Both the position numbers and the translations under genes were made by a program. A stretch of DNA of 26,338 bases, taken from a virus. Shown piece by piece: positions 14,464 to 23,209 of the stretch. Every line of letters begins with the position of its first letter. Position 1 is the first letter of the stretch. The DNA is taken from positions 1 to 26,338 of IMG/VR virus record IMGVR_UViG_3300021976_000066; one strand, written 5' to 3'. The notes under the pieces were generated by a model. The model made no database searches. It was given only the letters and a program-made list of their open reading frames with translations, and was not told the DNA's origin.

Positions 14464-14498
14464 GTCATAACAATAGCATGACATAAATAAGTCATCAA
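14461..14498 (-). promoter_or_regulatory. Leaderless promoter with inverted-repeat operator for the XRE gene
   Basis: On the minus strand, TTGATG (14498-14493) and TATTGT (14475-14470) are 17 bases apart, with TGC before the latter forming an extended -10. The expected start site, 7 bases on, is the A of the ATG at 14463, so the mRNA would be leaderless. The inverted repeat ATGTCAT/ATGACAT (14462-14468 and 14478-14484, 9-base spacer) covers the -10 and the start codon, and a third half-site, AAGTCAT, is at 14489-14495. Binding by the encoded regulator would give autorepression. Confidence 0.55.
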
Positions 14499-14516
14499 GA
14501 GCAAAGGAGAGAGTCC

Positions 14517-17500
14517 GTGGCCGTTACTGTTGGCACACTCGTTATCGACTTAGCGGCGAACACCGCCTCCTTCTCCACTGAGATGGGAAAGGCCAGCAAT
14601 CTCGCGGCAAAATCCGCCAACGATATCAAGCGATCTCTCGAAAAGATCGCGCTTGCCGGGGCAGCCATGGCCGCGGCGCTGGTCACGGGAACTGCTGGAG
14701 TCATCCGTAGCGCACTCGATCAGGTTGACGCTCTGGGAAAAGCTGCGCAGGCAGCCGGCACAACTGCAGAAACACTCTCCACACTGCAATACGCGGCGAA
14801 GCTGTCGAACGTCGAGAGCGAGCAGCTAACGAAAGGGCTGGAAAAGCTCTCCCTAGCCGCATTCAAGGCGCAGGGCGGCAATGTCCAGTTGGGGAACATC
14901 TTCAAGCGTCTAGGCGTGAACATAATGGACGCCAACGGGCACCTGAAGGACTCAGGAATCCTGCTCGAAGAGATGGCGCCGAAGTTCGCCAACATGGCGG
15001 ACGGAGCCGGAAAGACGGCTCTGGCGCAAGCGCTCTTAGGTAAGGCGGGGGCAGGGATGATTCCCTTGCTGAACCAATATGGCGCGGAGCAGGCGCGCGT
15101 CAATGATGAGGCCCATCGCTTCGGATTGGTGCTGAGTCAGTCGACCGTAGACGTTGCGATGAAGGCGCACGACAATCTCGATCGCCTGACATCCGTGATG
15201 AAGGGCATGGGATTCTCTCTTCTCTCCGCTACGCTGCCAGCGCTCGATCAGTTGCTGCAGAAGCTCATCGACATTGCGGCAAAGGCGAACCTCCAAGACC
15301 TCGCCAAATCATACGGGGAAAAGGTAACGACAGCCGTGCACGCGCTCGGGGATAGCTTGGATTTCGCCACGCAGCATGCCACGGCATTGAAGCGGGCGCT
15401 GGAGGCCCTGATTGCCCTCAAACTGGTGGCGATCGCCATACCAGTGCTGGGAGATTTGAACAAAGGCGGCGCGGCCAACGTAGGCAAAGGCATAGATAAG
15501 TTCACGGTTGGATTTCTCGGCCTTGAAAAGGTGCTCCCCGTCCTCAAGGAGTTTGGTGGGTGGCTGAAGTACACCACTTCGTTTATCGGCTTACTGGCGG
15601 CCGAGGAAGGCGTCGCATCCGCTGCCAGCTATGTCCTCGGTGGCGCCTTCGCAGCCATCGGCGGCCCGATTGGTATAGCCGTCGCCGCGATTGGTGGCAT
15701 TGTCGCACTGCTCTACACATTCCGTGATGCCACCTTCAGCCTGGGCGGCACAACGTATGAGCTGCGCGATACATGGAACGCCGCGTGGCTTGCGATGAAG
15801 GACGTGGTTGGCGTGGCTGTGGACTTTATCAAGACGCGGTTCGAGGACATCAAGGTCGGGTGGACGGCTGCCGTCAATTGGATCAAGGACAACCCCATCG
15901 CCCAAGCCATGACCTTCGACTTTGGTGGCAGCGCCTTTGAAAAGTGGATCGCCAGCAAACTCGGTGTTCCCGACATTGCAAATAAGTATCTCGATGAAGC
16001 AAGGAACCAGCGGCTGGCGGCCAACGTCCCCGAAGGCTACACCACGGGGGGTAATCACCCGGAGCATCAGGACTTCGGACCGCCGAAAAAGGACCAACCG
16101 GACACCTCCGGTCTCGGCAAGGCAAAGAAAGATCCTTACACCGATGAGATCGAGAAACTGACTCAAGCCATCGAGGCGCAGAGGGCCTATCTGGCGGTCG
16201 TCAATGGAACTCCCGAGGCTATCCAGGCTGCCACGGCTGCCGAGAAGGCCAACGCGGTCATCGTGGAGATCAACAACAAACTCCATGACGAAGGCCGCGC
16301 TAAGCTCACAGCGCTACAGCGCGCAACGATCGAGCAGAAGGTCGCCACCGAAGAATCCCTGAAGTCTCTGGTCGATTACGGCCGCGAAGTCGTTGGCCAG
16401 GAGCACTCTGCGGATCTGTCGATTCAGCAGGCCAGAGTTCTTGCTGTGGCGAATGCAGAGGGAGATGAGGCTGTGCGCCGCGCGACGGTCGACAATGCCA
16501 TCCTCGGCCTGACCTACAGTAAAACGGCAGAGCAGATCGCAAAGATGGCACCGGAATTGACTAAACTCCGCGGACTGCTCACGATCAAGGCCAACATCGA
16601 TCTAGTTGACGGGATCAATCGCGACATCTTTGCGATCCAGCAGGAATCGGCAGCGCAGGGGATTCTGAATGCGGCCATTCTCGAGGGCATAGATGTCCAG
16701 CGGAAAGCAGAGATTGAGGCGAAGACTTATGCGATCAACCAGCAGATCGCCGCTGCATCGGACGACACGGCGCGCCAGGCTCTCATCGCTAAACGCGATT
16801 TAATGGTAGAGCAAATGAAGGCGCAGCAGGCAGCTTCTGACCTCAGCGCTGCTGATAGTGAACTGAAGAGCCCGCAGGAGCGCTATGACGATGAAATAGA
16901 CTCTCTGACTCATCTCGCCAATGCCCTCAAAGGAGCACAGGAGGGCCGCCTCACCTTTATGCAGGGGCTGGAACTCGCCTCGCGTGCGGAGGATGCGTTC
17001 AACAAGAAAACCGATGAGACAGTGAACCTGTTGCTTCACTTCGGCAACGCCAGCGATGGCGTCCATGCCTTCTTCCTGGACATGCAGAAGCAGGCGCAGA
17101 GTACGGGATCGATCATCTACGAGGCAATGCATTCGGCTTTCGACAAGATCTCCGAGAACCTCACTCAGTTGGTCACCGGCGGCAAAACCAGCTTTGCGAA
17201 GATGTTCGAGGACATCGGCCGGCAGATGGTGAACTCTGAGATCAAAAAGCAATTGCAGGAAAGCCTCGGTAAGCTCGGCCAGCGCTTCCCTGGACTCGGC
17301 GGCATGCTTGGCACAACGGAGACCGCCAAGCTGGATGGATCCAGCCCGAATAACGCACTGTGGGTGCGCATGGCCTCTGCCGATGGCTCGGAGCTGACGA
17401 ACTTCGGCCAGCCGCGGACCACGAATGAACTTACAGACCTGATCGGGCCGAATCCGAAGCCGGCAGCATCCGCTCAGCAGAGCGTATCGCAGATCAACCA

Positions 17501-18329
17501 GATTGCGCAGCATCCCCCAGTCGACATGAAGAGCGCACTATCCGATTTGCCATCCTTCATCAAGCTGCTCGGCGGGATGTCCTCGCAGAAGAGCCCCTTC
17601 GGTGAAAGTCTCGGGCTGCCAAAGACAAGTCTCGGGATGCCAAAGACAAATGAGTTGGATGACTTGCTTGGATCAGGCTCCAACACGGATCAGAAAGCCG
17701 GAGATAGCTCCGGCGGGGGCGTCGCGTCCGCTCTCAGCTCTATTCTTGGTGGCTTGGGCGGCATGCAGGGTACCCCGAAAGGAACGGCGTCGAGTCCGTT
17801 CTATGTGAAGAATACTGGCGGTTCTTCGCAGGGCGGACTTGGCAATCTCTTTAGCGGTTCCGGTAGTTCTGCGAATGATGGCTCAGATGGCGGTGACGGG
17901 ACGGGAGATTCTGGAGGCGGATTCTTCAGCAACCTGTTTTCCAAGCTAGGCGGCCTTTTCAAAGGCGGCAGTTCGGGCGACAGTTCGGGTGGAGATTCCG
18001 GATCGGGTGGCGATTCCAGCTTCTGGAGCAAGCTTATCCCTCACGCAGAAGGTGGCCCGGTCTCGCCAAGCAGCGCCTATCTGGTCGGAGAGAAGGGACC
18101 GGAAATCCTGACTGGCATTTCGGGAAACATTACGAGCAACGCCAACTCGATGCGCGCGCTTTCCTCTGGGGGCGGTCCAACAATCCATTACTCCATCGAT
18201 GCGCGCGGCACTGATCCTGCCTTAACGGAGCAGAGGACGCGGCAGGCAATTCTTGCTGCCCACAATTCCTCAGTGAACCAGAGTCTTCAGGCAAGCGCGG
18301 AGCGCATGAAGCGCGTTCCTAATAGGTAA
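14517..18329 (+). CDS. Tail tape measure protein
   Basis: This 1270-residue protein sets tail length and is ejected ahead of the DNA. The N-terminus is helical, with a hydrophobic segment near 44-63; a second, strongly hydrophobic segment lies near 372-402. A central coiled region (about 540-860) follows, and then a Gly/Ser-rich, low-complexity part (about 1060-1175). The C-terminus carries HAEGGPVSPSSAYLVGEKGP, the typical end of lambda-type tape measures. The start is a GTG with AAAGGAGA 6 bases upstream. If fully helical at about 1.5 angstrom per residue, the tail would be near 190 nm, less when the glycine-rich part is excluded. It lies just beyond the antisense repressor gene. Confidence 0.94.
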   Translation: MAVTVGTLVIDLAANTASFSTEMGKASNLAAKSANDIKRSLEKIALAGAAMAAALVTGTAGVIRSALDQVDALGKAAQAAGTTAETLSTLQYAAKLSNVESEQLTKGLEKLSLAAFKAQGGNVQLGNIFKRLGVNIMDANGHLKDSGILLEEMAPKFANMADGAGKTALAQALLGKAGAGMIPLLNQYGAEQARVNDEAHRFGLVLSQSTVDVAMKAHDNLDRLTSVMKGMGFSLLSATLPALDQLLQKLIDIAAKANLQDLAKSYGEKVTTAVHALGDSLDFATQHATALKRALEALIALKLVAIAIPVLGDLNKGGAANVGKGIDKFTVGFLGLEKVLPVLKEFGGWLKYTTSFIGLLAAEEGVASAASYVLGGAFAAIGGPIGIAVAAIGGIVALLYTFRDATFSLGGTTYELRDTWNAAWLAMKDVVGVAVDFIKTRFEDIKVGWTAAVNWIKDNPIAQAMTFDFGGSAFEKWIASKLGVPDIANKYLDEARNQRLAANVPEGYTTGGNHPEHQDFGPPKKDQPDTSGLGKAKKDPYTDEIEKLTQAIEAQRAYLAVVNGTPEAIQAATAAEKANAVIVEINNKLHDEGRAKLTALQRATIEQKVATEESLKSLVDYGREVVGQEHSADLSIQQARVLAVANAEGDEAVRRATVDNAILGLTYSKTAEQIAKMAPELTKLRGLLTIKANIDLVDGINRDIFAIQQESAAQGILNAAILEGIDVQRKAEIEAKTYAINQQIAAASDDTARQALIAKRDLMVEQMKAQQAASDLSAADSELKSPQERYDDEIDSLTHLANALKGAQEGRLTFMQGLELASRAEDAFNKKTDETVNLLLHFGNASDGVHAFFLDMQKQAQSTGSIIYEAMHSAFDKISENLTQLVTGGKTSFAKMFEDIGRQMVNSEIKKQLQESLGKLGQRFPGLGGMLGTTETAKLDGSSPNNALWVRMASADGSELTNFGQPRTTNELTDLIGPNPKPAASAQQSVSQINQIAQHPPVDMKSALSDLPSFIKLLGGMSSQKSPFGESLGLPKTSLGMPKTNELDDLLGSGSNTDQKAGDSSGGGVASALSSILGGLGGMQGTPKGTASSPFYVKNTGGSSQGGLGNLFSGSGSSANDGSDGGDGTGDSGGGFFSNLFSKLGGLFKGGSSGDSSGGDSGSGGDSSFWSKLIPHAEGGPVSPSSAYLVGEKGPEILTGISGNITSNANSMRALSSGGGPTIHYSIDARGTDPALTEQRTRQAILAAHNSSVNQSLQASAERMKRVPNR
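17607..17648 (+). repeat. 21-bp tandem duplication inside the tape measure gene
   Basis: Two adjacent 21-base units (17607-17627 and 17628-17648) differ at one position (C/A at 17616/17637). They encode SLGLPKT and SLGMPKT. The repeat keeps the frame and lies in the low-complexity tail of the tape measure. Confidence 0.85.
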
Positions 18330-18331
18330 CT

Positions 18332-18940
18332 ATGGCCCTGACATTGATCGATATGCCGACAGTTCCGTCGGCACCGCAGACTGTGGAATGGACGATCAAC
18401 GATATCGTGGCGACGAATATCTCACCGTTTAGCGGTCAGCAACAGACACAGGACTGGCAGGCAGGCTGGCTGGAAGCATCCATCTCCATGCCTCCGCTGA
18501 CTCATGTTCAGGCGCAGGCATGGGTTGCTTTCCTAATGCAGTGCCGCGGGCAAGTGAGTGCATTTCTCTTCGGCGATCCTCTAGCCGTCGCTCCTCAGGG
18601 AAGCGGCAGCGGCACGCCCCTAGTCAACGGAAGTTCTCAGTCCGGATTCTCTCTTGCGACAAAGGGATGGACCGCTGGCGCCTCGCGAGTCCTTCTTCCC
18701 GGCGATTGGGTCCAGGTAGGCCAGCGCATCTATCGGGTACTGACAGCGGCAAGCGCAGACGGGAGCGGGAACGCCACACTGAGCATCTGGCCGCAATTAC
18801 GCGAGTCTCCTGCAGATGGTGACGCCATCACGCTGAACAATACGCGGGGAGCGTTCCGGCTGAAGTCGAACTCGCGCAAGTTTTCCATTACCGAGGCTCG
18901 GTTCTATGGCTTTCAATTTGAGATTCGCGAGGCTATCTAG
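18332..18940 (+). CDS. Distal tail-like protein
   Basis: This 202-residue protein lies directly after the tape measure, where the distal tail (Dit) protein is expected in phages and gene transfer agents with the order Dit, DUF2163 hub, NlpC/P60 peptidase and tip protein. The N-terminal half has beta strands and QAQAWVAFLMQCRGQVSAFLFGDP near 68-91. A central inserted segment (PQGSGSGTPLVNGSSQSGFS) leads to a second beta part, and the end is SITEARFYGFQFEIREAI. The function is inferred mainly from order. AGG lies 5 bases before the ATG. Confidence 0.7.
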   Translation: MALTLIDMPTVPSAPQTVEWTINDIVATNISPFSGQQQTQDWQAGWLEASISMPPLTHVQAQAWVAFLMQCRGQVSAFLFGDPLAVAPQGSGSGTPLVNGSSQSGFSLATKGWTAGASRVLLPGDWVQVGQRIYRVLTAASADGSGNATLSIWPQLRESPADGDAITLNNTRGAFRLKSNSRKFSITEARFYGFQFEIREAI

Positions 18941-18943
18941 ACT

Positions 18944-19525
18944 ATGCCACGGAGTATGTCTGGGCCTTATGCCAATGCCATCGCGTCGGATGAAACGAGG
19001 CCCGCTCTCTTTGTCGAGATCAACTTCGTTTCTGGCCCCGTTTATGTCTGGACAGGCATTTATAGCATCGTCTGGAACGGTCACACGTGGGTGGGAGTCG
19101 GAGCTCTAGGCAGTATCTCGACAATCGAAGAGGGCTCAACCGTCGAGGCCAAGGGAATCACTGTATCTCTAAGTGGAATCCAGGCTGATCTACTCACGGA
19201 CATTCTGCAGGAGTTCCAGGTTGGACTTCCGGCCATCGTCTATCTCGGATTTTTCGATGACACATTGACGCTGATTCCGGACCCGATCATCTCGTGGGCC
19301 GGCAGAACGGACCAGCCAACCATCGATGTGGACGGCTCAACAGCAACAATCTCTATCAACTGCGAAAACCAGCTTGTAGAGATGAATGTCGCAGTCGACC
19401 GCCGATACACGAACGAAGACCAGCAGTTGGATTTTCCGGGTGATCGTGGCATGGAATTCGTGAACTCTATTCAGGATGCGCGGATCTTCTGGGGCTCGGC
19501 ACCTTCTTCTAAAAACAACCTCTGA
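18944..19525 (+). CDS. Tail hub protein, DUF2163-like
   Basis: This 193-residue beta-rich protein looks like the N-terminal part of DUF2163 tail hub proteins. SDETRPALFVEINF near 15-28 is followed by YVWTGIYSIVWNGHTWVGVG near 33-52, and the C-terminus has RRYTNEDQQLDFPGDRGMEFV, close to the family's usual Q...PGD.G segment. It should sit at the tail tip between the distal protein and the gpJ-like protein. Its stop overlaps the next start (TGATG). Confidence 0.8.
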   Translation: MPRSMSGPYANAIASDETRPALFVEINFVSGPVYVWTGIYSIVWNGHTWVGVGALGSISTIEEGSTVEAKGITVSLSGIQADLLTDILQEFQVGLPAIVYLGFFDDTLTLIPDPIISWAGRTDQPTIDVDGSTATISINCENQLVEMNVAVDRRYTNEDQQLDFPGDRGMEFVNSIQDARIFWGSAPSSKNNL

Positions 19526-19953
19526 TGACGCGACGTCCCGACTGGCAGGAAAGATTGAGTCGGTTTCTCGGCGTGTACGCGAGAAGGCCGTTCCGCTATG
19601 GCGAGTGGGACTGCTGCCTCTTTGTCTGCGACGCCGTTCTCGAGATGACAGGAACGGACCTCGCGGCGGACTTCCGAGGCGCCTATGCATCGCGCGAAAC
19701 AGCCTATGCCGCGATCTGCAAGGCCACAGGAAAGCGATCAGTGCGCGCGGTAGCGGAATTGGTCACGCGCCGCGCTGGAATGCCACAGGTGCCCATCCTG
19801 TATGCACGGCGCGGCGATGTAGTGCTGATTCAACGGAAGACGGACTGTTCGCTCGGTCTTCTTTCTCTCACCGGCAAGGAGATTATCGTCCTGCGTTCAC
19901 GCATCCTATGCAAACTACCTATCTCGCACGGACTCCTGGCCTGGCATGTCTAA
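19525..19953 (+). CDS. NlpC/P60-like tail peptidase (DUF6950 type)
   Basis: This 142-residue protein is a compact papain-like cysteine peptidase of the tail tip, expected to cut or bind peptidoglycan during DNA entry. The catalytic region is FRYGEWDCCLFVCDAVLEMTG near 23-43, with the Cys after WD as the probable nucleophile, then GAYASRETAYAAI and a GDVVLIQ strand near 96-102. No clear catalytic His is seen where GHVGI is usual; the sequence there is SLGLLSLTGK, so activity is uncertain. It overlaps the gpJ-like gene by 8 bases. Confidence 0.75.
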   Translation: MTRRPDWQERLSRFLGVYARRPFRYGEWDCCLFVCDAVLEMTGTDLAADFRGAYASRETAYAAICKATGKRSVRAVAELVTRRAGMPQVPILYARRGDVVLIQRKTDCSLGLLSLTGKEIIVLRSRILCKLPISHGLLAWHV

Positions 19954-22900
19954 ATTCGTAGGCATCGCCATCGGCGCGGCCGAGATTGCTACCGGAGTCC
20001 TGCTCGAGGTCTTCACCTTCGGTGCATCTACGCCGCTGACCATGTTCCTGATCTCCTCTGGAGCCGGAATGTTGATTTCCGGCATTGGGACTCTGCTCTC
20101 CGGTACAGTACATGGGACCAGCACGGGAACCCGCAACCCCATTGCGCCGTGGAACGTCGTCTATGGACGTGCGAAGGTAGGTGGCACACTCGTCTACTTC
20201 AACGAATTTGGCGACGACAATAAATACCTCGACATGGTCTTCGTTCTGGCCTCTCACCCGTGCCAGAGCTTCGACGCTTTACTTCTGGATGGGCAGAGAG
20301 TCAGGCTGGACGGCAACGGCTGCAGCTTTACTCCTACGGAGCAGACTGTATCGATCGTCAGCATATCGCGAACCAATGACGTTGTGACCGTTCAGGTCGC
20401 CGCTGCAATTACCGACTTGCAGACAGCGGACTCTATCCAGATCAAGAACGTTTCCGGTGACCTCGACTCTGACAAGACGTTCAATGGCATCTTTCCTGTC
20501 ACGGTCATCGATGCGACGCACTTCAGCTATATCAACGGTGGCCTGGCTAGAACGCTGACCGGCACAGGGCAGGCAACGACGCTCTGGCCGAACTATAAGG
20601 CCAAGATTCACGCGGAATGGTTGTTGGGCAATCACACAGCTACCTTTCCCGGAATGCTGAATGGAACTCCCTATGACGGAGACCCTGGAAACCTCGTCAC
20701 CTTCGACAGCAATCCTTGGGATGCAGATCATAAGCTACTTGGCAAGACCTCCGTATTCCTGCGGCTGCATTATAACGATGAAATCTTTGCCAATGGTCTG
20801 CCGACGATTTCCTTCCGCATCTCTGGGAAGAACGACATCTTCGACCCGCGCGCATCATCGGTTTCGAACATCCTGCAGCGGCCGACGACGCTCCTCAATG
20901 GCTGGGGAGGCAACGCGCATGTCGGAGCTTACGAAGAAGGCGTTGACCAGGGCCAAAACTTCGGCCTCGATAGCGGTACGACGAGCGGCTACCAGAATCC
21001 CGGCAGTGCAGTAGATGGAGATCTAACTACTAACGCTTCGGCCGTCATTCGCCACAGCCATACTTACGCCGGATGCGTCTGGCAGTTCGAGTCTTTGCCC
21101 GCATCGCCGGTGCCGGGAACGCTCTTTCTCAACATCCTCTCCGCAGTGAATCCGTTCACATTTACTGGACGATCCGCAGGTATCTGGTATTCGCTCGATA
21201 ACGGAACGACCTGGACGCAGGTCTATAACTCGCCAGACCATCCGCAAGGCTGGGACAGCATCCCGCTCTCTCCAATAACAGATACAAGCCAGCTGCAGGT
21301 CATGGCATTTACCGATGCTCATGACGACATGGGCCACTATGTCTACGATATCCAGCTTTCGACCGGTCCGGGAACGTCGAATCCCGATGGAACTGGATAC
21401 ACGGAAAATGCCGCTCTCTGCATTGCCGATTATCTCTGCCAGAAGACATGGGGCTTCAAGGCAAACTATGGGACGGATGTACCGATTGATCGGCTTATCG
21501 CTGCGGCGAATATTTGCGATGAACCGGTCCAGCTCGCATCCGGAGGGACAGAGCCGCGATATGCCTGCAATGGCGGATTTCCACTCAGTCTGAAGCGCGG
21601 TGAGGTTCTTCAGAATCTCCTGACCTCATGCGCCGGAAGAATCACTTATTCCAACGGTCAGTTCGTCATCTGGCCTGCCGCATGGATGGGGAGCAGCTTC
21701 GTGCCCGATCCTCCGTTCCCTCCTGCTCCCGGAGAATCGGTGGCGTGGTCCTTTGCGACCACTGGCCCCGGGGGCGGAGAATTTGACAATCCTCCGAGCA
21801 TCTTCAACGGCGGCTTCGGATGCTCCGGCAATGCCAACGGAACTCTCTACTCCGGCATTCTCTCTGTGTCCGGTGGGCAAACGATCTTGGGACAAAACAG
21901 CGTTAGCCTCGTCTGGGGAGGCTTCCAGATGCCTCCGGAGATTCCCGAGGACGCAGTCATCACCCACGTCTATCCAGTGGTGAAGGCGAACATTACCCCG
22001 GGGGGATTTCAGATTATCGAATGCACCCCGGCACCACCCGGACAAGTCATTTTTCCGATAGGTGGCAATCCGCTCCCCGGCATCGGCCCAGATATGGGCA
22101 CGGTAGAGGGGGTATCCATCGGGGCAACCTGTCAAAGCACCGTACCCATCCTGTCCTTCATCGGGATGCAGATCAGCTTTGTCGGGATGGCGGTCTATTA
22201 CACAACAGGCAGCGATACCAACCCAGTGGTGCCATTCCCGGGTGCCACCGAAATTCAAGCGATTGCCGCAGGCCCTTTCCGCTGGCGCCAGAAGGTATCC
22301 ATCCGCGACCTCTACAACGGGGTCAAGGGGACCTATATTTCGCCCGCGAATAACTGGCAGGCCAGTGATATTCCTCCATACGCGCAAGACTCGGATCACG
22401 GTTATTCGAGCGGCTCTCCCCTTTATCCCTTTGGCGATGCCAACCTTGCAGCCGATGGTGGGGATCGGCGGTGGTTCGATATTCAGCTCCCGTTCACGAT
22501 CTCCTGTCCCTGTGCGCAGAGGCTCTGCAAGATTGAATTGATGCGGAGACGCCAGCAGGGCACCGGGACATTCCTCTTCAACTTATCCATGTATAAGACG
22601 ACGGTATTGGATGTCGTGCAGCTGACGTTCCCACTCCTCGGATGGACGAACAAGCTTCTGGAGATCAGCGCTCATAGGTTCACGCTCGCGAAAGAGAATC
22701 AGAATGGCGTTGAGGTTGTGCGCCTGGCGACGGAAATCGATGTGCAGGAGACGGATCCATCTATCTATGAGTGGAGTCCGAGCGAGGAACTGACGGCGCA
22801 AGGATTCCAGCAGAGCACTTCCGGTACCCCGAGCACTCCCGGAGGAATCTCCTCCACCTACCAGAACAATCCGCCCATTTCCCTTTCACAGCCGAGTTCG

Positions 22901-23209
22901 ACGGAAATTGATCTCACCGCAGTCATGGTCACTTTTGGCAATGGGAATGTCGTCAATTACAACGCGCGCGCCATCACTATCACGGCAGTTACAGATCCTA
23001 CTTGGCTCTATGTCTATGTCGTCGACCCGGACATGCTGGGAGACATCGCGGGAACATCCTTGACGGCGAATGCTGATCCAGCCACGACGAACGTCGGCGT
23101 TACTGGGTTTATCTATATGGGCGCGATCCTTGCCCTTCCAGACGGTAATGCCACGCAGATTCTTGCCGGTGGCTGGCCAGCGCCTCAGACGTTCCAGGTC
23201 GGTTCCTGA
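19946..23209 (+). CDS. Tail tip / host-recognition protein (gpJ-like) with inserted beta domains
   Basis: This 1087-residue protein forms the central tail tip. It begins with a hydrophobic region (about 5-52), followed by a beta core. A first insert (about 132-212) looks Ig-like. A second (about 345-475) resembles a discoidin/F5-8-type sugar-binding domain (AVDGDLTTNAS, WYSLDNGTTW). The gpJ core then returns at about 480-585 (NAALCIADYLCQKTWG, EPRYACNGGFPL). A third beta insert spans about 600-755 before the core resumes (FRWRQKVSIRDLYNGVKGTY). The C-terminus (about 935-1087) is a separate beta module. Inserts of this kind usually bind glycans; that role is inferred. The stop overlaps the next start (TGATG). 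Confidence 0.85.
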   Translation: MSKFVGIAIGAAEIATGVLLEVFTFGASTPLTMFLISSGAGMLISGIGTLLSGTVHGTSTGTRNPIAPWNVVYGRAKVGGTLVYFNEFGDDNKYLDMVFVLASHPCQSFDALLLDGQRVRLDGNGCSFTPTEQTVSIVSISRTNDVVTVQVAAAITDLQTADSIQIKNVSGDLDSDKTFNGIFPVTVIDATHFSYINGGLARTLTGTGQATTLWPNYKAKIHAEWLLGNHTATFPGMLNGTPYDGDPGNLVTFDSNPWDADHKLLGKTSVFLRLHYNDEIFANGLPTISFRISGKNDIFDPRASSVSNILQRPTTLLNGWGGNAHVGAYEEGVDQGQNFGLDSGTTSGYQNPGSAVDGDLTTNASAVIRHSHTYAGCVWQFESLPASPVPGTLFLNILSAVNPFTFTGRSAGIWYSLDNGTTWTQVYNSPDHPQGWDSIPLSPITDTSQLQVMAFTDAHDDMGHYVYDIQLSTGPGTSNPDGTGYTENAALCIADYLCQKTWGFKANYGTDVPIDRLIAAANICDEPVQLASGGTEPRYACNGGFPLSLKRGEVLQNLLTSCAGRITYSNGQFVIWPAAWMGSSFVPDPPFPPAPGESVAWSFATTGPGGGEFDNPPSIFNGGFGCSGNANGTLYSGILSVSGGQTILGQNSVSLVWGGFQMPPEIPEDAVITHVYPVVKANITPGGFQIIECTPAPPGQVIFPIGGNPLPGIGPDMGTVEGVSIGATCQSTVPILSFIGMQISFVGMAVYYTTGSDTNPVVPFPGATEIQAIAAGPFRWRQKVSIRDLYNGVKGTYISPANNWQASDIPPYAQDSDHGYSSGSPLYPFGDANLAADGGDRRWFDIQLPFTISCPCAQRLCKIELMRRRQQGTGTFLFNLSMYKTTVLDVVQLTFPLLGWTNKLLEISAHRFTLAKENQNGVEVVRLATEIDVQETDPSIYEWSPSEELTAQGFQQSTSGTPSTPGGISSTYQNNPPISLSQPSSTEIDLTAVMVTFGNGNVVNYNARAITITAVTDPTWLYVYVVDPDMLGDIAGTSLTANADPATTNVGVTGFIYMGAILALPDGNATQILAGGWPAPQTFQVGS

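Noticed and set aside
15591-17513. Long minus-strand frames (231 and 237 codons) opposite the tape measure
   Set aside because: No ribosome binding sites or motifs were seen, and the forward gene is a convincing tape measure.
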